DNA of 44,236 nucleotides from NCBI GenBank assembly GCA_964371945.1, contig CAYJPA010000050.1, forward strand, positions 1 through 44,236, read 5' to 3'. Of this stretch, positions 33,702 to 41,652 are shown one piece after another. This DNA is from CAYJPA01 sp964371945 (GTDB lineage: Bacteria; Chloroflexota; Chloroflexia; Thermomicrobiales; UBA6265). Positions within the stretch are counted from its first letter, which is position 1. Each line of letters opens with the position of its first letter. A program made the position numbers and the translations under genes. The notes under the pieces were generated by a model. It was not told the origin of the DNA, did not search any database, and saw only the letters and a program-made list of their open reading frames with translations.

Positions 33702-34385
33702 ATGACCGCACATAGCGTAATTTCTGGCGATCCAATTCTAGGTACCCTGCTCGTCTTGCTTCTGCTCTTGCTGCTCGGGCGTAACCGCTCGTTCGTCAAA
33801 GAGATCGCGAGGAATCAGGGCCGGGGTTGGCAGACCGTCGCCCGAATGTCGTTCACTGCGATCATTGCGCTTATCGCCTGGGTCAGCGCGTTCGACAACT
33901 GGCGGCAACTGACCGCACTGCCCTTCCACGCAACACGCCAATGGCAGTACCAGCGAGTTCAGATCGATCCGCCAAGCGACCAGGTTCGTACGATGACGTT
34001 CGTGCTTCTCGGGGTCGCGTTGGCAATGACGGCGTGCGTGGTCGCCCGCCACCTGGGTGGTTACTTCTTGCAGCTCGTGCTGACCTTCGGCGCGATTTCG
34101 GCCTGGCTGCCCTTCTTCGTCATTCGCCAGCGTTTCTCACTCGATTTGGCGCTGGGCTTCACAGGTTCATGGTCATCCGCGAGTGACGTCGTCGCCTATC
34201 TGGGCTACGTCGTGTTTGCCTGGGGCTTCGACCTGAGCCTGATCGTGATCTCGTTCGTCGCATTGCTGGCGGTTGTGTCGCTGCCCGTGACACTGGTGCT
34301 GGACGTCCTTCGGCTCCGTCGTCCGCGCGTCACCACCGAAGCGCAGCCATTCTTTAACGCCATTGGCCACCGTGCCGTGCGTTAG
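33702..34385 (+). CDS. Hypothetical membrane protein, 227 aa
   Basis: This 227-aa integral membrane protein has about five hydrophobic segments (GTLLVLLLLLLLG, MSFTAIIALIAWVSAF, MTFVLLGVALAMTACVVA, FLQLVLTFGAISAWLPFFV, LIVISFVALLAVVSLPVTL). A 30-residue polar loop after the second contains HATRQWQYQRVQIDPP. It begins four bases after the stop of the coiled-coil protein gene, so both are made together. I know no family for it and see no transporter or enzyme motif. Confidence 0.65.
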   Translation: MTAHSVISGDPILGTLLVLLLLLLLGRNRSFVKEIARNQGRGWQTVARMSFTAIIALIAWVSAFDNWRQLTALPFHATRQWQYQRVQIDPPSDQVRTMTFVLLGVALAMTACVVARHLGGYFLQLVLTFGAISAWLPFFVIRQRFSLDLALGFTGSWSSASDVVAYLGYVVFAWGFDLSLIVISFVALLAVVSLPVTLVLDVLRLRRPRVTTEAQPFFNAIGHRAVR

Positions 34386-34424
34386 CACGTGGACTGACGC
34401 CGAATTCCAAGATACAAAGGAGAC

Positions 34425-35519
34425 ATGAGGTTGGCGAAGGAGCGAGCTCGGATCGGGGTGATCGGCACAGGCTGGTGGGCGACCGCCGCCCATCTGCCTG
34501 GATTGACCGCCCATCCCGATGCCGAAATCATCGGACTGGCCGATCTGAACATTGAGAAGGCACGGCGCACCGCCGACCGCTTTGGCGTGAAGCAGGTCTT
34601 TGCGGATCACCACGAGCTACTCGCGCTGCAACCAGACGGCGTGATCGTCGTCACCCCGCACGACACGCACTATCAGCTCGTCAAAGACGCGCTTCTCGCC
34701 GGCGCCGACGTGCTGGTTGAGAAGCCGATGGTGATCCAACCGGAACACGCTCGGGAGCTGGTCGAGATCGCACGAGCAAACGGCAGCAATCTGCACGTCG
34801 GCTACCCTTACCCTTACACGCGGCATAGCCAACTCTTGCGCGAGGCTGTCAGGCGTGGCGAACTCGGTGAGATCCTCTTCGCCACGAGCCTCTTCGCCAC
34901 GCAGCCGCACAACCTCTATCTCGGCGATGTCAAAAAGACCGACGAGCCGCCCGCGGGATCGATGTGGTTCCCGGGCACCGACACCTATAGCGAACCGCGC
35001 CGGGGCGGCGGGCAATTGCTCACGCAGGTCACTCACTCCGCCTCATTGCTCTTCTTCCTGAGCGGAATGAGGCCGCAGGACGTGCATGCATTCGCCGAGA
35101 ACTACGACACCAAGGTCGATGTTTGGGATGCGGTCACCTTTCGAACCTCCGGCGGTGCGGTCGGGTCGGTTGCCAGCACGGGCACGGTTGCGCTCAACCA
35201 GAAGACCATCGAGGAGATTCGTCTCTTCGGCAGCAAAGGTCACGCTGCGATCGATTCTGTCCGCGGCACACTGAGCATTTACTGCAACGATGGCCGGATT
35301 CAGACCGAGCCGAATCTCGCGCCCGAGGAGATCTACCCAATGCAGAGGACGTCCCAACATTTGGTGGATGTAATCCTGGGGCGGGCCGAACCGATCGCTG
35401 ATGGCGAGCTCGGCGCACTGACCGTGGAGTTCTTGGCCGCGGCCCGAGAATCGGCGTCAACCGGCAGAATCGTCACGATTCCAAAGGGAGCCGCAGCCTC
35501 CCAACCGAAGTCCTCGTAG
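34425..35519 (+). CDS. Gfo/Idh/MocA-family oxidoreductase
   Basis: This 364-aa NAD(P)-dependent dehydrogenase is of the Gfo/Idh/MocA family, acting on sugars, inositols or related polyols. The N-terminal Rossmann domain has IGVIGTGWWATAAHLPGL and the motif GADVLVEKPMV, where the lysine of EKP is catalytic. The C-terminal domain includes GGGQLLTQVTHSASLLFFL, whose histidine may complete the active site. AAGGAGA precedes the ATG. It lies 39 bp after the membrane protein gene but looks like an independent metabolic gene. Substrate cannot be inferred. Confidence 0.9.
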   Translation: MRLAKERARIGVIGTGWWATAAHLPGLTAHPDAEIIGLADLNIEKARRTADRFGVKQVFADHHELLALQPDGVIVVTPHDTHYQLVKDALLAGADVLVEKPMVIQPEHARELVEIARANGSNLHVGYPYPYTRHSQLLREAVRRGELGEILFATSLFATQPHNLYLGDVKKTDEPPAGSMWFPGTDTYSEPRRGGGQLLTQVTHSASLLFFLSGMRPQDVHAFAENYDTKVDVWDAVTFRTSGGAVGSVASTGTVALNQKTIEEIRLFGSKGHAAIDSVRGTLSIYCNDGRIQTEPNLAPEEIYPMQRTSQHLVDVILGRAEPIADGELGALTVEFLAAARESASTGRIVTIPKGAAASQPKSS

Positions 35520-35726
35520 CCATTCTCGGCGGCCGGCGCCCCTACGCACTTTTTCTTGTTTAGGCACGAAACACCTCGCTGGGAGGCGAGCATGCTCATA
35601 CCAAGGCGATCATCACATTCGGCCTACTCGTCATGTCCACGCCTCCCGCGTACGAGAACGGGTCAGAACACCGGCGTCTCCGATTTCGTGCGTCTCCCGT
35701 TCCATTGGCCTTCACTTCTGGTAGAT
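35520..35726. other. Intergenic region
   Basis: These 207 bases lie between the oxidoreductase stop and the remains of the PQQ-propeller gene. I see a weak hairpin (CTCGC/GCGAG near 35577-35592) and a T-rich CTTTTTCTTG at about 35550, but no gene or clear terminator. Confidence 0.4.
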
Positions 35727-36856
35727 TCAAGGGGTCGCGCTCTTCGGGAATTGACGATAGAAGTAGTGACCGTCGCCCGCGACATAAACCACCCTGCCGA
35801 TCACGGCCGGCAGGCTGTTTTCGGCCTAGAGCCTGTTATGAACTATTCAGATGGTTAGCTCGGTTCCTTACCGACGATTCGTAGGCAGTTCTCCATAAAC
35901 GCCGAATATCTCCCGTTGGAGGTGCCCAGTCGGACGTCACTGACGCCTCCCGGCCCGCTCGCCGCGCCGCTAATGGCGTCGATTGCCTCACAACGCAAGG
36001 GTCCGACCGCCGAAGTGCATAACAGGCTCTAGGCGGACCCGACCGGGAAGCTCCAAAGCCAGCTCCCGGTCAACGCGTCCAGCGCGAAGAGATTCCCCGC
36101 CTGCCGGTAGTAAACGACGCCGCCGGTGAAGAGAATAGCGTCGATGTGGGGAGTGCGGAAGTGCGTTCCCATGGAGATTTCCCGCCAGCGTACCGTGCCG
36201 GTAACCGCGTCGAGCGCGACATTGCCGCCGTCCATGCTCCATCGCTTCGCTCCCGTCGTCGCGTCCACGGCGAGGAGATCGCCTCCCGGCGTTACCAGAC
36301 AAACTACCCCGCCGTAGACGGCGAACGCGGAGGCCTGAGCCGGCTTAGCTTTTTCCTTATCGAGGGTGTCATAACGCCGGACTTCGGCTCCGTCTTGCGC
36401 GCGGAACGCCCAGGGTACACTGCTGCCAAAGGCGTCGACGACGTCATCAACAACCGCCGGCGCGAGGACGATAGGACCGACGGTAGCCTGCCAGCGTTCC
36501 GTTCCGTCAGCGGCGGCCAAAGCCGTGAAGGTGCCGTCTGCGCTACCGGCGTAAGCCGTATCATTCGCTATAGCCGGCGCCGCCCAGATATCGCTTCCCG
36601 ATTCGTACCTCCATCGCTCGTCTCCTGTCAGGGCATCGATTGCATACAAAACACCCGGATCTCCTCCGAAAAGTGCGTCCCCGGCCGGCACATAAACCAC
36701 ACCATCGGCGATCATTGACGGGTCGGTGGGAAATGCATCAAGAGACCAAAGTTTTTCCGGGGCTTGTTCCGGAAGTGGACCGGGCATCACACCTGCGCGA
36801 CCTGAGTCACCTCGGAACGTCGAAACATCGCTCATTGTCGCCGCGCCGGCAGTCAT
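35727..36856 (-). pseudogene. PQQ-propeller gene interrupted by a small element
   Basis: The readable part (36029-36856, 275 aa) is a PQQ/BamB-like beta-propeller. Its blade motifs are GVLYAIDALTGDERWRYE, GTFTALAAADGTERWQ, GDLLAVDATTGAKRWS and NLFALDALTGSWLW. It ends VGSA followed by a TAG that belongs to an inserted inverted-repeat element. Beyond the element, at 35823 down to 35727, the last blade resumes as AENSLPAVIGRVVYVAGDGH and ends FPKSATP with TGA. The interrupted gene therefore lost its last 30 or so codons. Upstream, the same frame continues through an amber codon into a membrane helix (see findings). No complete signal peptide is left at the visible start. Confidence 0.8.
35824..36034. 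mobile_element. 206-bp MITE-like element with 17-bp inverted repeats
   Basis: GCCTAGAGCCTGTTATG at 35824-35840 is repeated in perfect inverted orientation at 36018-36034. The DNA outside joins cleanly into one PQQ-propeller reading frame if the interval is removed. GGC occurs at both borders (35823-35825 and 36032-36034) and may be a 3-bp target duplication; a CTAG duplication is another reading. No transposase is encoded. The end sequence GAGCCTGTTATGAAC looks like IS5-type termini, so it is probably a non-autonomous element. No second copy is seen in the window. Confidence 0.75.
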
Positions 36857-36958
36857 TCCGGCAGCCAGGTGCTTCGGTTCTGACGGCTATTCCCTGAGCA
36901 CGACGACGACGGTCACGCCGACCGCGGCAGTCAAAACGCCCGCAATGCTCCACGGCAG

Positions 36959-37708
36959 CTAATGGCGGTTTCGTACAGGCGAGAGTTTTTCAGGATGCTC
37001 ATCAGCAACTGGTAACTGAGCCCCACAAACTGAGCAATTCCACCGGGAGTTGGTGGTTGAACCACATCGTTCACAAATCATTGAGCGGTCGCCGGATTCT
37101 CCGTTCCCAGACAGATCCACCGATTCGCCGTCCTCGATAGCGACCGGATTGTGAGGTGGTCCCTTGGCCGCCCACTTTTCAAGGCTGGCAGATTCGATGG
37201 GCGCCGACCAGCGCTTCGGAGCGTCCAAGAGCGCGTGAACGAATGTAAGTGCCGATCCGATGAATCCCCCGGCGACGGCCGCCATCAAGCCCCAGCCCAC
37301 GCGCAGGGTCCCGGGGAAATACATGGTCTGTCCAATCAAGGTGATTCGGTCTGCCTGATATCGCACGTAAATCCAATCGATGATGCCGACGGCGGTCACG
37401 AGGAAGAGGAGAGAGAAGGCAACCCAGCTCGACCACCGTCCCAACTTCCCACCCTTCCTCGCGACGAGCAACAGCACGGCAGCGATGGCCAGGCCCGCTG
37501 TGATCCATCCATCGCCGTCTGAGCCTTTTTTCACCACTTCATGGATAACGCTGTCTCCCGGACCTGCTATCCGGGCGGCGATCCAAGGCCCAAACGAGCC
37601 GGCAATCACGACAAGCGCGGCGGCTATCGCCATCCAGCCAGCGACCGCGATAGATCTTGATGCTGGGCGTACCTGTTTCGATATAGCGTCTGAGGTGAGG
37701 ATCTCCAT
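36959..37708 (-). CDS. Four-helix membrane protein with C-terminal zinc ribbon
   Basis: This 249-aa protein has four membrane helices (SIAVAGWMAIAAALVVIAG, WITAGLAIAAVLLLVA, WVAFSLLFLVTAVGIIDWIY, WGLMAAVAGGFIGSALTFV). A cytoplasmic tail carries a zinc ribbon ICERCGSTTNSRWNCSVCG (about 214-232). After its TAG (36959-36961) the same frame continues for 23 codons as a hydrophobic helix, then a second TAG, then the PQQ-propeller. It may therefore be the front part of a longer broken gene, or a separate gene. The start codon at 37708 lies inside a dispersed 112-bp repeat. The function is unknown. Confidence 0.6.
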   Translation of the reverse strand: MEILTSDAISKQVRPASRSIAVAGWMAIAAALVVIAGSFGPWIAARIAGPGDSVIHEVVKKGSDGDGWITAGLAIAAVLLLVARKGGKLGRWSSWVAFSLLFLVTAVGIIDWIYVRYQADRITLIGQTMYFPGTLRVGWGLMAAVAGGFIGSALTFVHALLDAPKRWSAPIESASLEKWAAKGPPHNPVAIEDGESVDLSGNGESGDRSMICERCGSTTNSRWNCSVCGAQLPVADEHPEKLSPVRNRH

Positions 37709-37806
37709 CGTTCATCCCTTTCGCTTCGACCGGTCCGGAATCTTCGTCCGTCATCACGAAGATGCCGCATGGGAAGTTCCTTGCCATCCTCAGAATGGAG
37801 GATTCC
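37695..37806. repeat. 112-bp two-hairpin repeat, copy A
   Basis: This copy shares both ends and exact spacing with the copy at 43852-43963. The left end GTGAGGATCTCCATCGTTC differs by one base, and the right end holds a hairpin ATCCTC/GAGGAT. The middle part is less conserved but also forms a hairpin (ATCTTCGT/ACGAAGAT). The start codon of the membrane/zinc-ribbon gene is inside it. Confidence 0.7.
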
Positions 37807-38485
37807 GAGTCGCGGTCGGGGCTGAAAGCGGGAGTCATTGGCAGTAGTGCCACGTAGCCTCTTAACGGACGGACACTGTGCGCCTTTTGCTCAAGCTCGG
37901 CCCGGAGCGAGTGACGGCCGCGGACGCGGACCGCAATCATCTACTTAGAACTTGATCTTCGAAACAATTGACGATGGTGGGACCCGAACGGACGCGTTCC
38001 ACCAAAACGGCCGGAAACGAACGGATTACCGAGCGGCGATGCCTCGATCCCCTGAGGAGCAAAGCCCGTCCAATCTTGCCTCGTGAAATCACCGGACCGC
38101 TTCCACCGTCTGTCGCAACGGGCCGCGGACCTCAACGGGGCCGATGCGCGCTGTGACCACGGCTTTCGGCGTTTCCCACCGGACCGCTCAGACCCATGGC
38201 CGCCTCCAAGCCGGTCAATGGCACGTCACTCCAATAGGAAAGCACGGTCTTGTGGTCTTCGGTGAATCGTGCGACGTAGATCCGTGCATCCAAAACCAGA
38301 CGACCATGATCAGGTTCACGCTGCCAACGGTGATGATCCGATCTCCGTCCAAGCCAACCTGTCTCCATTCGTATCGCTCCGATGATTGCAAAGTATTCGC
38401 GTCGTAGACGGCCTAATCGCTCGCACCGAGGGCGGGTTCCGCAGTCGCAAGACATCAAGGAGCTTGCCTAGATCAGAGCTCCTAC
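37807..38485 (-). other. Gene-poor stretch with a decayed coding fragment
   Basis: No intact gene is seen. On the minus strand from about 38412 to 38100, protein-like sequence (VYDANTLQSSERYEW, then GDRIITVGS) continues only after frame changes (GRLVLDARIYVARF, then VTARIGPVEVRG). This is what a decayed gene looks like. I do not recognise the family. Confidence 0.35.
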
Positions 38486-40300
38486 TTAACTAGCCTCCGT
38501 CTGTGCGGCTTCGAATTGAGCGTCCGCCTCGGCCAGGAGCGCTGTTGTCCGTTCGAGCGCGGCGGACATAGCCTCGGCGTCGATTTCAAGGCCGTAGAAG
38601 TCGATGGTCGAAGCATCTCCGTAGATGTACGAGTCGAGGTCGGCTTCCGCTCTTGCTTGGGTGGTCAGCGGTTCGAGCGCGCTCAGATAGGCGCCTTGAA
38701 GCGATTCATACCGCGCGGGCGGTTTGGCCCCTCGAATCCCTTTCTCGACCGTTCCCAGGCCGATGAAGATCCATGCGAGCTGATTGATCTCTTGATCGTC
38801 GATGTTCCCATCCTGCAGCAATCCATCCAGATTGGTGAGGCTCAAATCCAGGATCTCGAAACGCTCCTGCAGACTGCTCAGATATGCGCGATCGGATGCA
38901 GTGGGCGGCGAACTTGCTTCAGTCGTGGGAGTGGGTGTTTCCTGCGCCGTTGTCTGGCAACTCGCCCACAAACCCTTGGATGTGTCACGAGCTTGTGCTT
39001 CTGAAGCGGACAACATTGCTTGGAACCGATGACCGTCGGTCGTCGCGGTTGCAAACCCCAAGCGTACTAACTCATTGCTGAGCAGCACGCTTCCATCTTC
39101 TGACCAGACATGGCGAGGCAATGGATCGTCGTCCGAAACCGCATCGTCGGTTTCGAGAAGAATCGATGCGCCGGCCAGCTTCGCCAGTTGCTTCTTGGAA
39201 TCCGGGGCAAAGCACTCGTCTTTGACCGGAACGTCCAATCCGATGAGTTGTACCGTGGCTTTGTCGCCACTTTCGTTCAGGGTGACGGACAGAGTGCGAC
39301 CATCGATCGCTTTGTTGACCGTCGCTGTTTCGAACCTTACCGGCCAAGTTGGTGGATGAAGAATTCCGAATCTGGCGAGTCCGTCGCTCGAGGCAAGCAA
39401 TTCCTGTCCGGCGAATGAGAACGCGAGCTCCTTGGCGCTTTCGCTGACGATAAATACGAGGACTGCGCGGCTCGTTGTTCCGACAGGGATCATGAGCGCG
39501 GACGCCCCATCGCGCGGAGCCTCACCCAACGCGGCCGCTGCCGAATTGGAATCACGAGTTGAGGCCTTATTCAACCCGCTCTTGCTCACGTCACGCACGG
39601 CGAACGACTTGAGCGAGATCTCCTCGTCGGCTGCTTGTTGATTGGTGATATCGACGACCGCGATGACCCACTCCTTGCCGTCCTTAGCGGACAGTCCGAG
39701 GTCCTTGTAAACGGTCCCTCGGCTCCATTTGACGATGCCGGCCCGCCAGCCATCTCGAGTCAGCGCCGGCGCATGTTCACCGTTCGGCTGGATGATCGTG
39801 CGACCGGCAAAATCGGTAAGCTGCTCGATATCGACCGAAAAGTTGGACAGCGATGCCCCGCCGACAAACGCCGCCATCGCCTCGCCATCCGGAAGAATCT
39901 GACACTCGAAGTAGTCAGCGAGTCCGACGGAGTCGTTCTGGTACGCGATCCACGAGCGCCACGTTGTCTGCCCTTCCGCCAGAACTGGATAGGACGTTTC
40001 GTTCGAATCTCCAGCTAGATTCGCAAGCGCCGGAAGACAGCTATCGAGGTTAGTGGTACCGATTGGGAACGATCCGAGCGGAATGAGCAACGCCGTTCCG
40101 CCGTTGCTGAGCATGGTCACGGTCTCGTCCTGGCGCACAATCTCCCAAGGAGCTTGCCACTGCATCGTGTACCTACCGTTCGGATCGGTGTAGGTTGCGG
40201 TTCCGTCTTGAGCTGAGGCGTCGTTTGATCGCCAGCCGATGACCCCAAGGATCTGAATGACGACAAGCCCGATGACGAATGCGCGGCGAAACGATTTCAT
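38486..40300 (-). CDS. Exported protein with degenerate SNase-like domain
   Basis: This 604-aa exported protein starts MKSFRRAFVIGLVVIQILGV, a Sec-type signal ending near SAQDG. The N-terminal half (about 35-330) contains YTDPNGRYTMQW and a DUF-like beta-rich region of unknown role. A staphylococcal-nuclease-like domain follows (about 350-475, VNKAIDGRTLSVTL, VQLIGLDVP, LLSNELVRLGFA, SEAQARDTSKGLW). In active nucleases the block reads VRLIGIDTPE; here the arginine and the glutamate are replaced, so catalysis is doubtful. A Thr/Pro linker and a helical C-terminal domain complete it. A better ribosome site (GAAGGAG) lies before an in-frame ATG at 40450, which would add 50 residues. Confidence 0.72.
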   Translation of the reverse strand: MKSFRRAFVIGLVVIQILGVIGWRSNDASAQDGTATYTDPNGRYTMQWQAPWEIVRQDETVTMLSNGGTALLIPLGSFPIGTTNLDSCLPALANLAGDSNETSYPVLAEGQTTWRSWIAYQNDSVGLADYFECQILPDGEAMAAFVGGASLSNFSVDIEQLTDFAGRTIIQPNGEHAPALTRDGWRAGIVKWSRGTVYKDLGLSAKDGKEWVIAVVDITNQQAADEEISLKSFAVRDVSKSGLNKASTRDSNSAAAALGEAPRDGASALMIPVGTTSRAVLVFIVSESAKELAFSFAGQELLASSDGLARFGILHPPTWPVRFETATVNKAIDGRTLSVTLNESGDKATVQLIGLDVPVKDECFAPDSKKQLAKLAGASILLETDDAVSDDDPLPRHVWSEDGSVLLSNELVRLGFATATTDGHRFQAMLSASEAQARDTSKGLWASCQTTAQETPTPTTEASSPPTASDRAYLSSLQERFEILDLSLTNLDGLLQDGNIDDQEINQLAWIFIGLGTVEKGIRGAKPPARYESLQGAYLSALEPLTTQARAEADLDSYIYGDASTIDFYGLEIDAEAMSAALERTTALLAEADAQFEAAQTEAS

Positions 40301-40450
40301 CGCGCCCTGGCGTCGCCGCCTCCTCCCTTGCGTTGCTCTAGCGTGCCCGCTTAGCCCACGATCGAGTGACGAGGCGAACATAAACCCGGGGGACCGGACG
40401 GCACCTGGCGCGATCGGTCCTGCAATTGCATCGAAACGTTGACCGTCCAT
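40301..40450 (-). pseudogene. Remnant Tat-type leader fused ahead of nuclease-like gene
   Basis: ATG 40450 with GAAGGAG upstream encodes MDGQRFDAIAGPIAPGA, the same leader type as the Cys-rich protein at 12192. It runs to GLSGHARATQGRRRRRQG and then straight into MKSFRRAFV without a stop. The Tat arginine pair and hydrophobic core are not intact. It looks like the remains of a small exported protein now in frame with the next gene. An alternative is that it forms the true, longer N-terminus. Confidence 0.4.
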
Positions 40451-40513
40451 GTTTCTGACTCCTTCGTGCGAATCGGTTCCCTCCCCACCAACATATTCCC
40501 AGGCTGCCCCCAC

Positions 40514-40537
40514 GCCATCCTCAGAACTGAGGATTCC
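40514..40537. repeat. Dispersed hairpin repeat, short copy B
   Basis: A 24-bp copy with a perfect palindromic core, ATCCTCAG-AA-CTGAGGAT. It is the same sequence type as the right end of the 112-bp repeats. Confidence 0.65.
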
Positions 40538-41014
40538 AGCGCACGAACGACGGCCGAGCACCTGCTCTCGAGCAGCGTCAGTCCGTTCACGTGATCATCC
40601 GATGACTTGCCAACTGCTCACCCGCGACGTACGAGAAGCAACATCACCTTTCGTCGTCTGATCCGATACATCCTTTCGGTCGGCGTGCAACAAGCGCAGT
40701 TACTGGCTAATATCGGAGCAACGATGAAGAGGGGAATGAGGCGGCTTTCTGCCGGCAAGTGGGCCGCGGCCGCACCTGGCGATTCTCCCTACGAGAAGAA
40801 ACGCGGTGTCGTCTGACCAAACGGCAATTCCTCGGTTTTGAGGATGGCGAGCGTACCCCATCCTGCAATGCTGCCGCTGGACCGATCGCGAGGAAAGGGC
40901 GCCATGGAGACGATCGAGCCTTCGGGCTGAAGCACCTGCTCAAATTGCGGGCAGCCAGTTGGGATCCCGGACGGAAAGTGTCAACGTTGTCAAGAACCTC
41001 ATGTCGCCGAACTG
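40538..41014. other. Gene-poor stretch
   Basis: I see no gene I can support. A short plus-strand frame from ATG 40724 (MKRGMRRLSAGKW, 31 codons) has no clear ribosome site. Promoter elements for the plus-strand membrane gene at 41015 are not evident. Confidence 0.4.
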
Positions 41015-41482
41015 ATGAGTGGCGAGGCCAAAGAAACTCCTGAGAGTCGACGCCTATCCGAACCCTGGTACGTGGGCATTGTAATCTGGGCGATTCTAGG
41101 CAGCGTATGTTCCGGAGTTGTCGCGATCGCGTCGAGTGACCCGAGCGTCGGTTTCCTCTCAATTTGGTATATCTCCCTCGTTTTTGGTTCCCCTTTTCTC
41201 GCGGGGTATTACATTCGAGGATGTGTTGTTGTTCCGCTAGTGGGTTGTTTTGGTCTTTATGCAGTAGCATCGGTATTTGTGTTCTTAGAAATACGAGACT
41301 TGCTCAATGAGCCAGATCTCGGGATAGGGGCGCTCCCCGTCGCGGCATTTGGCCTCGGTTGGCTCAGTGTCGGATCCTCCATCATTGGCGCGCTCGCTGG
41401 AAACGTCGTTCGTTGGATCGTTCGACGCAGGAGATCCGTGGTTGGGGATAACGGAGAGACCGCGGTGGCCGCCGGGTGGTAA
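41015..41482 (+). CDS. Small membrane protein, paralogue 1
   Basis: This 155-aa protein has four membrane helices. The block FGSPFLAGYYIRG followed by GCFGLYAV is shared with the protein encoded at 41653-42069, as are the opening EPWYVGIVIWA and the closing GNVVRWIVRRRR. The two genes face each other tail to tail, 170 bp apart. No Shine-Dalgarno site is obvious before ATG 41015, and this copy uses less GC-rich codons. I recognise no characterised family. Confidence 0.65.
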   Translation: MSGEAKETPESRRLSEPWYVGIVIWAILGSVCSGVVAIASSDPSVGFLSIWYISLVFGSPFLAGYYIRGCVVVPLVGCFGLYAVASVFVFLEIRDLLNEPDLGIGALPVAAFGLGWLSVGSSIIGALAGNVVRWIVRRRRSVVGDNGETAVAAGW

Positions 41483-41652
41483 GGGATGCATGCAATCACG
41501 GCGCAAACCCGGGAACAGAGATGGCGCTCACCCGGCCACTCTTCACCAACCCGGCTGGCACTCGCCACCAGCTTCAATTTGAAAAATTAGGCAAAGGCCG
41601 AGCAGGCCGGCCCCTGCACGCGGAACCTAGAAGCAAGGCGATCAGATCTCGA

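Noticed and set aside
4292..37708. Genome-wide recoding of TAG as an amino acid, suggested by in-frame ambers in the dehydrogenase and the zinc-ribbon/PQQ genes
   Set aside because: Several intact genes end at family-typical positions with TAG (for example the SH3b protein and the GH13 enzyme), and the dehydrogenase also has a frameshift.
40607..40816. Small basic reading frame ahead of the paralogous membrane gene
   Set aside because: No ribosome site, no similarity I recognise, and composition like non-coding sequence.
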